Of a stretch of DNA of 64,000 bases, positions 9,009 through 19,116 are shown in pieces. Made by a program: the position numbers and the translations under genes. The stretch is from Leptothoe spongobia TAU-MAC 1115. Its GTDB lineage: Bacteria; Cyanobacteriota; Cyanobacteriia; Phormidesmidales; Phormidesmidaceae. Position 1 is the stretch's first letter, and every line of letters begins with the position of its first letter. The notes under the pieces were generated by a model that saw nothing but the letters and a program-made list of their open reading frames with translations, was not told the origin of the DNA and ran no database searches. Where the stretch lies: positions 87,540 to 151,539 of the forward strand of contig NZ_JADOES010000008.1 of NCBI RefSeq assembly GCF_018739885.1, written 5' to 3'.

Positions 9009-9533
9009 GGGAAGAAGGGAAATGGATAACCGGAGTATTGATCCATACTAATCGCTTTGCCCCGTCTACCGAACATCGAAAAAATTAGTCCTAGTTAAAC
9101 CCTCAAGAGATAAACGAGGTCACTACGTAGAATTTCTAGAGGGCATTTGTGAAATTATCCGTGGATCAACTAGTTATGAAAATTAGATCTACGGACACGA
9201 TCTTGGCATATTTGAAAGCTACAGTAACTCTCATTCATTAATGCTCAATCGACTGCAATAGAAGGCTTTTCACACTTAGACGCAGGTTGCTGTAGGTTGT
9301 CATAGCGGCATGCTCCGTCGGCAAACGGCACATCTATAACGTAAATACTGAGATATCACCCCACTTCCCACAAAGTTTCCATAAATATTCCTTTCCTATT
9401 GAGGTCAGGAGTCCATTGAATAAATCGAAAATCACACTGACGTCATCCAGTAGCTTTTTTTACTTCAATCATGAAGGCACACGGATGCTTAAAAAGCTCA
9501 TTTTCTTTCCTATTCAAGCCAGGGGTGATGACC
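9009..9533. other. Intergenic region without a recognised gene
   Basis: About 525 bases between divergent ffh and the PEP-CTERM gene. Open frames from 9416 and 9471 run into the downstream gene but lack ribosome-binding sites. Promoters of both neighbours must lie here; no clear structured RNA was seen. Confidence 0.5.
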
Positions 9534-10262
9534 ATGAAATTGATGAACGCATTAACATCGGTATGCACCGCTGCCATGTTAGTTACAGCCTTTTCTCAAA
9601 CAGCCAGCGCTGCAGATTTAACCAAATTTGAATATGACAATCAGCTCGATGGCAAGTATGGTCTCAATTATGACAAATGGATATTATTTAATCAGTTGGC
9701 CACTAATGAAGAACGACTAGCCATTGAAGAATCTGATTTAAATCCTGTCAGTCTGGACGATGTGACGTGGGAAACCGGTGCAGAAAATATTGAGGTTTTC
9801 TTTGTGAATGATGGTGCGACTGTAAGGAGTCAGCTATTTTACTCAACAGATGCCGGTAATAACTTAGAAACAATTTGGAACGATATTGCATCTCCAGGCA
9901 GCCTGATCCCTGAAGCTGATGGACCGTTAGCCTTAGGGGAAGGTCAAAATCTAGGTGAGTTTGCTAGCGGCACTATTTTAGACCTCTTCCTAAAAGCTGA
10001 CGGCAATCTCTATGGCATCGATCCCACCAGAAATCCTGATGGGGAAGCACATATTGCAGCCTACGAGTCAGGTGAGTTTTTACTGTTGGGCTTTGAAGAT
10101 CGTACAGGCAGCCTTAACGATCGAGACTTCAATGATGTTGTAATCGCAATTAAGGGCTTCAATCACTCACAAGATGATGCGACAGACGTCCCTGAACCGA
10201 TTAGCACCACTGCCCTTATCAGCATGGGAATGCTGAGTCTAATCCGTCTGCGTCACAGTTAG
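9534..10262 (+). CDS. DUF4114 PEP-CTERM exported protein
   Basis: 242 residues from the ATG at 9534, chosen because AGGGG sits eight bases upstream and a signal peptide follows at once (ending ...FSQTASA). The mature part ends with the DUF4114 hallmark DRTGSLNDRDFNDVV. The tail is a PEP-CTERM sorting signal: VPEP, a hydrophobic helix (TTALISMGMLSLI), then RLR at the very end. PEP-CTERM proteins are processed by an exosortase and delivered to the envelope or extracellular matrix. No exosortase gene is in the window. Confidence 0.82.
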   Translation: MKLMNALTSVCTAAMLVTAFSQTASAADLTKFEYDNQLDGKYGLNYDKWILFNQLATNEERLAIEESDLNPVSLDDVTWETGAENIEVFFVNDGATVRSQLFYSTDAGNNLETIWNDIASPGSLIPEADGPLALGEGQNLGEFASGTILDLFLKADGNLYGIDPTRNPDGEAHIAAYESGEFLLLGFEDRTGSLNDRDFNDVVIAIKGFNHSQDDATDVPEPISTTALISMGMLSLIRLRHS

Positions 10263-10394
10263 TATAAGCTTGCTCAGATTCAAGGTTATATGCAAACTTT
10301 CCGGCTGGCCTCAACAGGTTAGTCGGAATTGCTTTAAAGCAGTAATGATATTCCAGACACTTGCTATGCTGCTCTAGATGGAAATTAAAGACGG

Positions 10395-11363
10395 ATGAAC
10401 GGTGATAAAAAACGCGCGCCGAATAATCGCACCTTAGTCTTGAGTGCTGATGATCGCCATGTTTATCGCCAAAAATTAGTTAGGCTACCCCAAGCCCCTC
10501 CTAACGTAACGTTACAGAACGTCACTATTTGCCAAAATATATTTGAAGCACTGCCGCTGCTACCTAATAGCTTTGCGAACCTGTTAGTCGTTGATCCCCC
10601 TTATAATCGATCCAAAGTTTTTAACAAATCCACATTTAATCGTCGTTCACCAGCAGCATATGAAACTTGGCTAGATAGCTGGATGTCCCAGATGGTTAGG
10701 GTACTCAAACCCAATGCTTCGGCTTATATTTGCTGCGACTGGCAATCGTCTCCGGTGGTACACAGCGTCTTTTCTAAGTACTTTATTGTGCGTAGTCGGA
10801 TCACGTGGGAACGAGAAAAGGGGCGGGGTTCAAAACAAAATTGGAAAAACTCGTCAGAAGATATTTGGTTTGGTACGTTATCGGATGACTATTGGTTTGA
10901 TGTAGAGGCGGTAAAACTGAAGCGTCGGGTATTGGCTCCATATCGCGATCGCAACGGCAATCCCAAAGACTGGCAAACGACAGAAAACGGAAAATTTCGC
11001 ATCACCCATCCATCCAATCTATGGACAGATATTTCGATCCCTTTTTGGTCAATGCCAGAAAACACAGATCATCCGACGCAAAAGCCAGAAAAACTGCTGG
11101 CTAAAATTATTTTAGCTAGCAGTCAACCAGGAGATTTAGTCCTTGATCCCTTTTTAGGCTCAGGTACCACATCCGTGGTGGCCAAAAAACTTAACCGTCG
11201 CTACATCGGGATTGAAATGGATGAAGAGTATGCCTGCATCGCTGAAAAACGGCTTGACCTAGCCACTAACCATACTGATATTCAGGGCTATGCTGGAGGT
11301 TATTTCTGGGAACGCAATAGCCTTAGCTCACAGCAGCAGGCTCGCCGAGAACAAGATCGTTAG
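10395..11363 (+). CDS. Beta-class DNA methyltransferase (amino-methyl type), apparently solitary
   Basis: 322 residues. Catalytic motif IV DPPY is at 67-70, and the AdoMet-binding motif I DPFLGSGTT is near 250; this order (IV before I with the target-recognition region between) defines beta-class N6-adenine/N4-cytosine methyltransferases. DPPY favours N6-adenine. HPTQKPEKLL and GIEMDEEY complete the usual C-terminal signature. No restriction endonuclease gene is adjacent, so it looks like one of the orphan methyltransferases common in cyanobacteria. The target site cannot be read from the sequence. Confidence 0.88.
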   Translation: MNGDKKRAPNNRTLVLSADDRHVYRQKLVRLPQAPPNVTLQNVTICQNIFEALPLLPNSFANLLVVDPPYNRSKVFNKSTFNRRSPAAYETWLDSWMSQMVRVLKPNASAYICCDWQSSPVVHSVFSKYFIVRSRITWEREKGRGSKQNWKNSSEDIWFGTLSDDYWFDVEAVKLKRRVLAPYRDRNGNPKDWQTTENGKFRITHPSNLWTDISIPFWSMPENTDHPTQKPEKLLAKIILASSQPGDLVLDPFLGSGTTSVVAKKLNRRYIGIEMDEEYACIAEKRLDLATNHTDIQGYAGGYFWERNSLSSQQQARREQDR

Positions 11364-12041
11364 GATGACTCCGTACTCCCCTCCAAAGCAAACAACCCGA
11401 ATTTCTGAGGCAACAACAGCTAAGCAGCTAATTTTCCATCCCCAGCAAGCCAACAAATTAACTTGTTATGGGACAGTCATTACATTTTCTAAAAACTGTC
11501 CCTGATAAGGGCACCTGGCTTCACAGTTCCACCATAATAGAAACATAAATCATGTACACTTATACGTAGATAACAGAGCTAGCATAACAATGTTTTCACA
11601 TTGAACAGCATTCAGTCATTGGGCTTAATTTAAGACCTGTGGAGTCCACTGAGTAAGTGCGATCATAGATATCTGTTAACGAATTTTTGCCTGGTTTTGG
11701 GTCTAGGTTCCTGTAGATTTAACGGTAACTGCAGTAAAACTGATTTTTTACTGATTAGTTATAGGCTCGTCAGAGATATTGCTTGCTTAAAGCAACTTGT
11801 TGTTTGTGTAACATCTCAGTTTAGTAAAACTATCTGGATTACATCAGTGGCAACCTCTTGATGCTAGATATTGCTAGGGTTAACGCCTCTGTCACACATT
11901 CATCCACTCAAAAAGCAACTGCCTATGCTGAACGATCTAGAGAGCGGGATCATGCTGGGATAGAGGCCGGATATAGTAGGCCTTAAAGAGTGACTTTTAG
12001 ACAAACAAATATTGATTAGAGGGGTGCATCAGAAGGCAACT
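11364..12041. other. Long intergenic region, A/T-rich, no recognised gene
   Basis: About 680 bases. The only clear structure is an inverted repeat at 11470-11502. Short open frames on both strands lack ribosome-binding sites. Space is ample for an sRNA or a decayed gene, but nothing specific is supported. Confidence 0.4.
11470..11502 (+). terminator. Inverted repeat, possible methyltransferase terminator
   Basis: GGGACAGT (11470-11477) pairs with ACTGTCCC (11495-11502) around a 17-base loop, about 105 bases after the methyltransferase stop. No T-run follows, so termination is uncertain. Confidence 0.3.
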
Positions 12042-12686
12042 ATGGTCGTATCTAAACTAAAGCACTTAGGTAAGCAAAGTCTCTTTGCCTTAGCCATTGT
12101 TATGACCGTGGGTGGTTTCAAGGCCGTCAGCACTTTTGTCAAAACGGCTGATGCTGTCGTTACTCAGCCCCAAACCACGTCCATATCTGCTACTGCAGTA
12201 GCATCGGAATTCTCAGTTTGCAGCGAAGCCTCCGATTGGCGGCGTCCCAGTCAAGATCAACAACAGAAGCAATTATCTACAGACGAACGTTATAGCACTC
12301 TGCTACAAGACAAAGATTTCCAACAACTGGCTAATCAGTTTTGGCAGCATGACATTCTGAGTTTCACGACCTATGGTCTCAGTGCTCGCATGGAACCCGT
12401 CAATCTATCAGGCTTATGGTCAGTGGCCGATGATGTATGGACTAACTGCTATAGCCGCGATGAAAGCATTGCGATCAATGAAGGCAGAATAGCTGAAGCT
12501 TGGGTGATGAACCATCGAGTCATGGATGTCAGTTGGGCAGAGGATCATTATGTGATGGTGCTTGAGCCTGCTCAACAGGGGATGCAGGTTGTTCAATTTA
12601 CACGTCATGAAACTGAAGCAGAGCTACCTCTGACAGTGATTACAACCCAAGGCACTATGGTGGAGCATCACGTAGCTGACTGGTAA
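12042..12686 (+). CDS. Exported or membrane-anchored protein of unknown function
   Basis: 214 residues from the ATG at 12042, which follows AAGG by a short spacer; an in-frame ATG at 12012 lacks such support. An N-terminal hydrophobic segment (LFALAIVMTVGGFKAV) suggests export or anchoring. The mature part contains WRRPSQDQQQKQLS and a C-terminal region dense in Val/Glu/His. No domain is recognised. It precedes prfC by about 90 bases in the same direction. Confidence 0.6.
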   Translation: MVVSKLKHLGKQSLFALAIVMTVGGFKAVSTFVKTADAVVTQPQTTSISATAVASEFSVCSEASDWRRPSQDQQQKQLSTDERYSTLLQDKDFQQLANQFWQHDILSFTTYGLSARMEPVNLSGLWSVADDVWTNCYSRDESIAINEGRIAEAWVMNHRVMDVSWAEDHYVMVLEPAQQGMQVVQFTRHETEAELPLTVITTQGTMVEHHVADW

Positions 12687-12778
12687 TATTCAGACCGTAG
12701 GCACCGGACAGTACAATGGGAGCTACCCCAATGCCAAGGCTGGGGATCGTGCCATGCTCAACGAGCTGAACCACCTCC

Positions 12779-14419
12779 ATGACCACCACCCTATCGTCTT
12801 CAACAGATAATATTGATGCTGCTGTTGAGCAACGTCGTAACTTTGCGATTATCTCCCACCCGGATGCCGGTAAAACAACGCTGACCGAAAAGCTCCTTTT
12901 GTACGGAGGTGCTATCCATGAAGCGGGATCAGTCAAAGCCCGTCGAGCCCAGCGGCATGCCGTTTCTGACTGGATGGAACTAGAGCAACAGCGGGGGATT
13001 TCAATTACCTCGACGGTACTGCAGTTTACCTATAGTGACTATCGAATTAATCTGCTGGACACTCCCGGTCACCAAGACTTTAGTGAAGATACCTACCGCA
13101 CTTTAGCAGCGGCAGATAATGCCGTCATGCTTGAAGACGCTGCTAAGGGACTGGAGCCTCAGACGCGCAAACTATTTGAAGTTTGTAAAATGCGTGGGCT
13201 GCCAATTTTCACCTTCTTTAACAAGTTAGATCGCCCTGGTCAGGAGCCTCTAGCATTGCTGGATGAAATTGAAAAAGAACTTGAGTTATTTACCTATGCC
13301 GTGAACTGGCCCATTGGCATGGGAGATCGGTTTAAGGGGGTATTTGATCGACGTAAAAAGCAAGTACATTTGTTTGAGCGCTCTGCCCACGGCAGTAAAG
13401 CGGCGGCTGAGACTATTCTCGAGTGGGGAGATCCCCGCATTGAAGAGCTGATCGATGACGATGAAATCTATGGTCAATTCTTAGAAGAGCTGGAGATGCT
13501 CGATGAGCTGGGTCCGGAACTAGATTTAGAGCTAGTGCATGCGGGTGAAATGACTCCAGTCTTCTTTGGCAGTGCCATGACCAACTTTGGTGTGGAACTG
13601 TTCTTAGAATCATTTTTGGATTTTGCCCTCAAACCAGGCCCTCGGGAAAGTACTGTCGGTATGGTGCCGCCTACTAGGGAAGAGTTTTCTGGATTTGTAT
13701 TTAAGCTCCAAGCCAATATGGATCCGCGACATCGCGATCGCGTCGCCTTTGTCCGTGTTTGCTCAGGCCGGTTTGAAAAGGACATGGTGGTTAACCATGC
13801 CCGATCGGGTAAAAACGTACGGTTATCCCATCCACAAAAGTTGTTTGGTCAAGGTCGAGAGTCTTTGGATGCGGCCTATCCTGGCGATGTGATTGGTCTG
13901 AATAATCCAGGGGTGTTTGCCATTGGCGACACCATTTATCAAGGCAAAAAGCTTGAATATGAAGGGATTCCGTTTTTCTCTCCTGAATTATTCGCCTATC
14001 TCAAGAACCCGAACCCCTCTAAGTTCAAGCAATTCCGGAAAGGTGTAACAGAACTTAGGGAAGAGGGTGCGGTTCAGATTATGTATTCGGCAGATGAGTC
14101 GAAGCGTGATCCCATTTTGGCGGCAGTGGGTCAGCTGCAGTTTGAGGTGGTGCAGTTTCGTCTGAAGAATGAGTACAACGTCGATACGATGTTGGATATA
14201 TTGCCCTATAGCGTTGCCCGTTGGGTAACAGGTGGTTGGGACGCTCTAAACGATGCAGGTCGTTTGTTTAATACGGTAACGGTCAAGGATAGCTATGGCC
14301 GTCCAGTGTTGCTGTTTCGAAATGAGTGGAATTGTCAGCAGGTAGAAGGGGAGCATCCAAAGCTGGCATTGAGTAAAACGGCTCCGGTGGTTTCGGGGAA
14401 GGAACCAGATGATATCTAA
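12779..14419 (+). CDS. prfC: Peptide chain release factor 3
   Basis: 546 residues, full length for RF3. GTPase motifs are [12 protein letters not shown] (G1), LDTPGHQDF (G3) and FFNKLDRPG (G4), followed by the translation-factor beta-barrel and the RF3-specific C-terminal region. RF3 recycles RF1/RF2 from the ribosome after peptide release. The usual VIDAAKG motif reads LEDAAKG here, a small deviation. The ATG at 12779 gives the expected N-terminus. Confidence 0.96.
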   Translation: MTTTLSSSTDNIDAAVEQRRNFAIISHPDAGKTTLTEKLLLYGGAIHEAGSVKARRAQRHAVSDWMELEQQRGISITSTVLQFTYSDYRINLLDTPGHQDFSEDTYRTLAAADNAVMLEDAAKGLEPQTRKLFEVCKMRGLPIFTFFNKLDRPGQEPLALLDEIEKELELFTYAVNWPIGMGDRFKGVFDRRKKQVHLFERSAHGSKAAAETILEWGDPRIEELIDDDEIYGQFLEELEMLDELGPELDLELVHAGEMTPVFFGSAMTNFGVELFLESFLDFALKPGPRESTVGMVPPTREEFSGFVFKLQANMDPRHRDRVAFVRVCSGRFEKDMVVNHARSGKNVRLSHPQKLFGQGRESLDAAYPGDVIGLNNPGVFAIGDTIYQGKKLEYEGIPFFSPELFAYLKNPNPSKFKQFRKGVTELREEGAVQIMYSADESKRDPILAAVGQLQFEVVQFRLKNEYNVDTMLDILPYSVARWVTGGWDALNDAGRLFNTVTVKDSYGRPVLLFRNEWNCQQVEGEHPKLALSKTAPVVSGKEPDDI

Positions 14420-14479
14420 GAGGATGGGCATTGCCTCTCAGTAAGAAATATCATAGGCGGACGGGATTAGGGTTATGCC

Positions 14480-15664
14480 ATGCAGATCTATTTAGACTAC
14501 AGCGCAACTACACCGCCACGGCCTGAGGTGATTGCGGCGATGGAATCGGCGATGCAAGATGGCTGGGGTAATCCATCTAGCTTGCATCATTGGGGTAGTC
14601 AGGCCGCGACAATAATGGAAACGGCCCGGATGCAGGTGGCGGAGCTAATTGGTGCGGATGCGGATGCGATCGCATTTACGGCTAGTGGCACCGAAGCCAA
14701 TAACCTGGCCATCATGGGGGTAGCTCAGCAATACCGTAAACCGCGCCATATGATTATTTCTGCTGTGGAGCATTCGGCAATCGAAAAGCCAGTGGCGCAG
14801 CTAGAGCAGTGGGGTTGGCAGATTACTCGTCTGCCCGTCGATAACTATGGCCAGGTAAGTCCAGCAGATTTATCGACGGCGATACGTAAGGATACGGTGC
14901 TGGTGTCAGTGATTTATGGCCAAAGTGAGGTGGGCACTGTACAGCCGATTCCTGAATTGGCAGCTGTGATTCAGGCAATGGCTCCGCTTTCTAGACCGAT
15001 CTTTCACTCTGATGCAGTACAAGTAGCTGGGCGATTGCCCATTGATGTGCAGCAATTGGAGATCGATTTACTCTCTTTGTCGAGTCACAAGATTTATGGT
15101 CCCCAAGGGGCAGGGGCGCTGTATGTGAAACCGGGTACTGAACTGGTGCCGTTGATTCGCGGTGGTGGTCAGGAAAATCAGTTGCGCTCAGGAACTCAGG
15201 CAGTGCCTACGATTGCGGGGTTTGGAGAAGCAGCTAAGCTGGCTAGGCAAGAACTTGAGCAGGAACAACAACGGCTATTGAAATTGCGCGATCGCTTAAT
15301 TGAACAGTTACAAGATCATCCTGAACTGGTGTTGACAGGTCATCCTGAACAACGCCTGCCTCACCATGTCAGTTTTTATCTACCGAATGCTGATGGTGAG
15401 CGGGTGACGGGTAAAACGCTGGTACGCCAGTTGAATCTAGCAGGGATTGGAATCAGTGCTGGATCGGCTTGTCATAGTGGGACCCTAACACCGAGTCCGA
15501 TTCTCAAATCCATGGGGTTTCACAATGCAGCAGCGAAAACTGGCATTCGTTTAACGCTCGGGCATCAGACGACTGAATCCGATGTAGATTGGGCCGCAAT
15601 GGTGCTGAAGCAGATTATTGACCGGGTGATGGCAAGTCAGCTGGTAACGGCAGGAAGCAAATAA
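14480..15664 (+). CDS. Cysteine desulfurase (NifS/IscS-type)
   Basis: 394 residues, class V PLP fold. The PLP-binding lysine is in SLSSHKIYG (about 203) and the active-site cysteine in SAGSACHSG (about 330), where the short-loop SGSAC-type motif marks the group I (NifS/IscS) enzymes. It would move sulfur from L-cysteine to scaffold proteins for Fe-S cluster assembly or tRNA thiolation. It lies 60 bases after prfC, possibly cotranscribed. No iscU/nifU gene is in the window, so the partner is unknown. Confidence 0.9.
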   Translation: MQIYLDYSATTPPRPEVIAAMESAMQDGWGNPSSLHHWGSQAATIMETARMQVAELIGADADAIAFTASGTEANNLAIMGVAQQYRKPRHMIISAVEHSAIEKPVAQLEQWGWQITRLPVDNYGQVSPADLSTAIRKDTVLVSVIYGQSEVGTVQPIPELAAVIQAMAPLSRPIFHSDAVQVAGRLPIDVQQLEIDLLSLSSHKIYGPQGAGALYVKPGTELVPLIRGGGQENQLRSGTQAVPTIAGFGEAAKLARQELEQEQQRLLKLRDRLIEQLQDHPELVLTGHPEQRLPHHVSFYLPNADGERVTGKTLVRQLNLAGIGISAGSACHSGTLTPSPILKSMGFHNAAAKTGIRLTLGHQTTESDVDWAAMVLKQIIDRVMASQLVTAGSK

Positions 15665-15811
15665 ATTTCAAAATAGGACTAGATTGACCAAGTAGTAACC
15701 ATCGCTATTGATGACACGGGCCAAGGTGATTGGTCAGCAATAAATACGTCAAGCTACCCAAAAAGTCAGATAATCAGACATGATTGATTGCTAAGAACGA
15801 AAAATATAACC

Positions 15812-16525
15812 ATGTCTGACCTGCCCAGTAGCCTTGAGGAAACCATCGATCAAGCCATCGCCTCCACTAAGGCAGCCATTGACGATGGCATTATCCGGTT
15901 GCAGGTAGAAATGGTGATCCCAGAACTCGAGCAGCAACCCATCGCGGAAAGATTCCTGAGTCTGTTTCAAGACCTGGGCTTACAATTCAAAGTTTTTTTT
16001 CCCGATGCCGGTGCTGCCGCCCTTGCCAAACGTGACTGGAATAACCCAGACTTCACCATTCGAGGCATCAACGAAATCCAGGCCACCATCGAACCCGACG
16101 ACGAAGCATTACTGATCGTCAATCCATCTGCCGTCGAGGTCGAAGACGTCGAAAAACTCTGTAACGAGGCCCAAGACCGTCCCGTTATCATTCTCAATCC
16201 CACCCTAGAAGACGTCAGCATCGTTGGTATTGGTTATGCTGCTCGTCAACTACGGGAGCGATTTTTGAGCACGTTGACCTCCTGCTACTACTACCGGCCC
16301 ATGCCCGATGCCGCCGTACTACGTCGGCATCCCCAGGGGTGGCAAGTGTGGCAAGAGGTGGGCGACCAGTACGAACTTCAGGCTGAACTGCCCGAACGTC
16401 CCTCTAGCGAGGCCTTAGATAACCTACTCTACGCCAGCGAAGAAACTGAAAATAGTGCTACTCCTAAGCCAAAGAAGGGTTTGCTGAGTGAGGTGCAGAA
16501 ATTTTTGAGAGCGTTAAGCCAGTAG
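15812..16525 (+). CDS. DUF1995 family protein (LPA3-like)
   Basis: 237 residues from the ATG at 15812; an upstream in-frame ATG at 15788 is less likely. Soluble protein with FFPDAGAAALAKRDW and an RERFLSTLTSCYYYRPMPDAAVLRR segment typical of DUF1995. Plant members include LPA3, which aids photosystem II assembly; in cyanobacteria the role is not established. Gene context here does not add information. Confidence 0.75.
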   Translation: MSDLPSSLEETIDQAIASTKAAIDDGIIRLQVEMVIPELEQQPIAERFLSLFQDLGLQFKVFFPDAGAAALAKRDWNNPDFTIRGINEIQATIEPDDEALLIVNPSAVEVEDVEKLCNEAQDRPVIILNPTLEDVSIVGIGYAARQLRERFLSTLTSCYYYRPMPDAAVLRRHPQGWQVWQEVGDQYELQAELPERPSSEALDNLLYASEETENSATPKPKKGLLSEVQKFLRALSQ

Positions 16526-16670
16526 GTCATAAAGGTACCTTTTGGCTGAATTCAAGGACAGCTAACCAGTCTGTGCAAGGGACGATATCCCTACATCAGC
16601 ATCGTTGTCAGGTTTATTGTTCGACCGTTAGAGTAAAAAAATAGGCGCGCATTTTCGAAAATAGACACAG

Positions 16671-17225
16671 ATGGCTATAGGGCTGCTTATTCTTTATTGG
16701 GTCCTGCTCATTGTCATGGGAGCTGGCATTATCGGTGCATTTATCCCCGCATTTCCAGGTATTGGTCTGATTGTGGCTGCCATTGCTATTTGGGGTGCTG
16801 TTGCAGGCTTTAGCAAAGCTGTGGTTATTGCTCTCAGCATCGCTATTGCCGTCTTTGCGATTACCACTGCAATTGACTACCTGGCTGGCTACGTTGGCGC
16901 GAGGAAAGTAGGGGCTAGTAACTGGGGTCAAATCGGTGCCGTGATTGGCATGATTCTAGGTCTGTTGGGCTTTTTACCAGCGTTACCAGTAGGTGGACCC
17001 ATTTTTGGTCTGCTATTTGGCTCAATGCTCGGAGCATTCGTTGGAGAAATGCTGCATCGTCGTGATTTAGCGATACCTGCACGATGCAAATTGGGTGTAA
17101 AAGTCAGCTTGGCGATCGTTGTCAGTTCCTTAATCGGAAACGTTATCGCCGGAGTTCTGTCTATTATTGCAACAGTTGTGTTCCTGGTAGCAACATGGCC
17201 GACCGTAATGCCGCCAGTGTTGTAA
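16671..17225 (+). CDS. DUF456 family membrane protein
   Basis: 184 residues, almost wholly hydrophobic, with glycine-rich helices (FIPAFPGIG, GFLPALPVGGPIFGLLFGSMLGAFVGE) characteristic of DUF456. Two pseudo-repeats of a P-G-rich hairpin are visible. A role as a small transporter or membrane scaffold is possible, but nothing is proven for the family. The next gene starts 43 bases downstream. Confidence 0.8.
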   Translation: MAIGLLILYWVLLIVMGAGIIGAFIPAFPGIGLIVAAIAIWGAVAGFSKAVVIALSIAIAVFAITTAIDYLAGYVGARKVGASNWGQIGAVIGMILGLLGFLPALPVGGPIFGLLFGSMLGAFVGEMLHRRDLAIPARCKLGVKVSLAIVVSSLIGNVIAGVLSIIATVVFLVATWPTVMPPVL

Positions 17226-17268
17226 AACCTCCTGAAACCAGAACTAGGCCTCCGAATTTTCATCAAGC

Positions 17269-17802
17269 ATGGCGCACCCAGAACACTTAGAAATTTTGCA
17301 GGCTGGAGCCAGAGTGTGGAATCGCTGGCGTCAGCAAAATACTCAGATTCGTCCCAACTTAAGAGCGGCTGACTTAAAAGGCGTTGATTTGGCAGGGTTC
17401 AACCTGCGTCTGACTTACTTGAGTAGCGCTGATCTTAGCCGGGCCTATTTATTTGAAGCCAACCTGAGTGAAACCAACTTGCAAGGGGCAAATCTGAGTC
17501 ACTGCTGCTTGATTGGTACTGACCTACAGCAGGCGTATTTTTCGGGTGCCAATCTATACCATGCCTATTTGTCCCAGGCAAACCTGACTGAGGCGTATTT
17601 TGGGCATGCGAATTTAGAAAAGGCGAATCTGGCCGATAGCGTTGTCAATCAGGCGTACTTTGGTCAGGCGGATGTGAAAGAGACTGATTTTACTAGTGTG
17701 AAAAATTTGAATCTGCTGCAGTTGAGGCTGGCCCGCAATTTTGAGCTGGCAATTTTAGCGAAGCATGATCCGCAAGATCAGGTGCGGCCATCGCTGACCT
17801 AG
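17269..17802 (+). CDS. Pentapeptide repeat protein
   Basis: 177 residues. From about residue 28 to 145 the chain is built of A(D/N)L-x-x pentapeptides (SSADL SRAYL FEANL SETNL and so on), with a repeated aromatic variant xAYF/xAYL. Such repeats fold as a right-handed quadrilateral beta-helix. Cyanobacteria hold many; a few mimic DNA or bind partners, most are uncharacterised. No signal peptide is evident, so it is probably cytoplasmic. Confidence 0.88.
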   Translation: MAHPEHLEILQAGARVWNRWRQQNTQIRPNLRAADLKGVDLAGFNLRLTYLSSADLSRAYLFEANLSETNLQGANLSHCCLIGTDLQQAYFSGANLYHAYLSQANLTEAYFGHANLEKANLADSVVNQAYFGQADVKETDFTSVKNLNLLQLRLARNFELAILAKHDPQDQVRPSLT

Positions 17803-17905
17803 GAGCTGGATAGTTAACATTTTGAGTACAGGGTGGCATTATGTCGAACCGCCAATAGTTCTGGACATCTATGAAAAACTATTCAGCGGCTCTAGCTCAA
17901 TGCCT

Positions 17906-19105
17906 TTAAACCGTCACTGATGAGGGATAACGCACACCAGCGTTTTTCAGGCGCTGAAGGGCTTCGTTCAGGCGATCTTCTCCGGCAATCAAACTAACAC
18001 GAACAAAGCCTTCGCCACCTTCACCAAATGCACTACCAGGGGTAAACACGACACCTGTTTTTTGCAGAACCTCTAAGGCAAAGTCAGCAGCGGTCATGTC
18101 TGGCGGGCAAGGTACCCACAAATACATGGTTGCCTTTGTCTTCGGTACCTCCCAACCTAACTCTGCTAAACCTTCAATCAGATAGTCACGGCGAGTGCTA
18201 TAGCGATCGCACACCTCTTCAAGATAGGAATCAGGTAAATTTAGCGCAGTTTCTGCAGCGGTTTGAATGGCAGAGAAAATGCCATAGTCAAGGTTAGTTT
18301 TCAGGGTGCGCAATCCCTGGATAATATGGCGGTTACCGACGACAAAACCAACCCGCCAACCGGCCATGTTGTAGGTCTTGGATAGGGTGTGAAACTCGAC
18401 ACTGAATTCTTTGGCACCGGGAATTTCGAGAACGCTGGTAGGCTGATAGCCATCAAAAGCCAGCTCCGCATAGCACAGATCATGAACAAGCATGATTTCG
18501 TAGTGCTTAGCAAAGGCGACGATCTCTTCGAAAAAGGCGCGGGGAGCCGTCGCACCCGTGGGATTGTTGGGATAGTTAAAGTACAGAACCTTGGCCTGAC
18601 GGGCAACGGCTTCTGGAATGGTGGAGATGTCGATCAGCCAGTCATTTTCTGGCGTCAGCATCAAGGGATGGATATGGGCATTTGCGATCGCAGGTCCTCG
18701 AAAATGCGCCGGATAGGATGGCGTCGGCACCAATACCGTATCCCCTGGATCCAGATAAGCTAAGGCCAGATGGGTAAGCCCTTCTTTTGACCCCAACAAC
18801 GGCAAAGCTTCACCCTCAGGATCGAGACTCACCCCATAACGACGGTGATACCAGGCCGTAATTGCATTACGAAAGCTAGCAGTCCCTTCAAAGGGAGGAT
18901 ATCCATGCTGACTTGGATCAGCAAGTGCCTTTTGAGCCGCCTCAACGACAGGTGCAGGGGTAGGACCACCGGGATTTCCCATGCCCAGATCAATCAGGTC
19001 CAGACCCTGGGCTCGCGCATTGGCCTTGAGTTCATCCAGACGAGCAAAGGCGTAGGGAGGCAGTTGCTCAAGTCGCTGTGCTTTCTTCATCCAAGCTGGT
19101 GTCAT
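17906..19105 (-). CDS. Class I PLP aminotransferase (LL-DAP/aspartate/alanine-type)
   Basis: 399 residues, fold-type I. The PLP lysine is in TLSKTYNMAGWR (about 240), with NYPNNPTGA and the C-terminal FVRVSLI arginine motif. Closest cyanobacterial relatives are annotated as aspartate, alanine or LL-diaminopimelate aminotransferase; the sequence alone does not separate these. It lies 11 bases downstream of the iron-alcohol-dehydrogenase-like gene on the same strand, suggesting one transcript. Confidence 0.85.
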   Translation of the reverse strand: MTPAWMKKAQRLEQLPPYAFARLDELKANARAQGLDLIDLGMGNPGGPTPAPVVEAAQKALADPSQHGYPPFEGTASFRNAITAWYHRRYGVSLDPEGEALPLLGSKEGLTHLALAYLDPGDTVLVPTPSYPAHFRGPAIANAHIHPLMLTPENDWLIDISTIPEAVARQAKVLYFNYPNNPTGATAPRAFFEEIVAFAKHYEIMLVHDLCYAELAFDGYQPTSVLEIPGAKEFSVEFHTLSKTYNMAGWRVGFVVGNRHIIQGLRTLKTNLDYGIFSAIQTAAETALNLPDSYLEEVCDRYSTRRDYLIEGLAELGWEVPKTKATMYLWVPCPPDMTAADFALEVLQKTGVVFTPGSAFGEGGEGFVRVSLIAGEDRLNEALQRLKNAGVRYPSSVTV

Positions 19106-19116
19106 GGATTACCTCC

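Noticed and set aside
9416..9631. 71-codon plus-strand frame before the PEP-CTERM gene
   Set aside because: It overlaps the signal-peptide region of the real gene in another frame and has no domain or ribosome-binding site.
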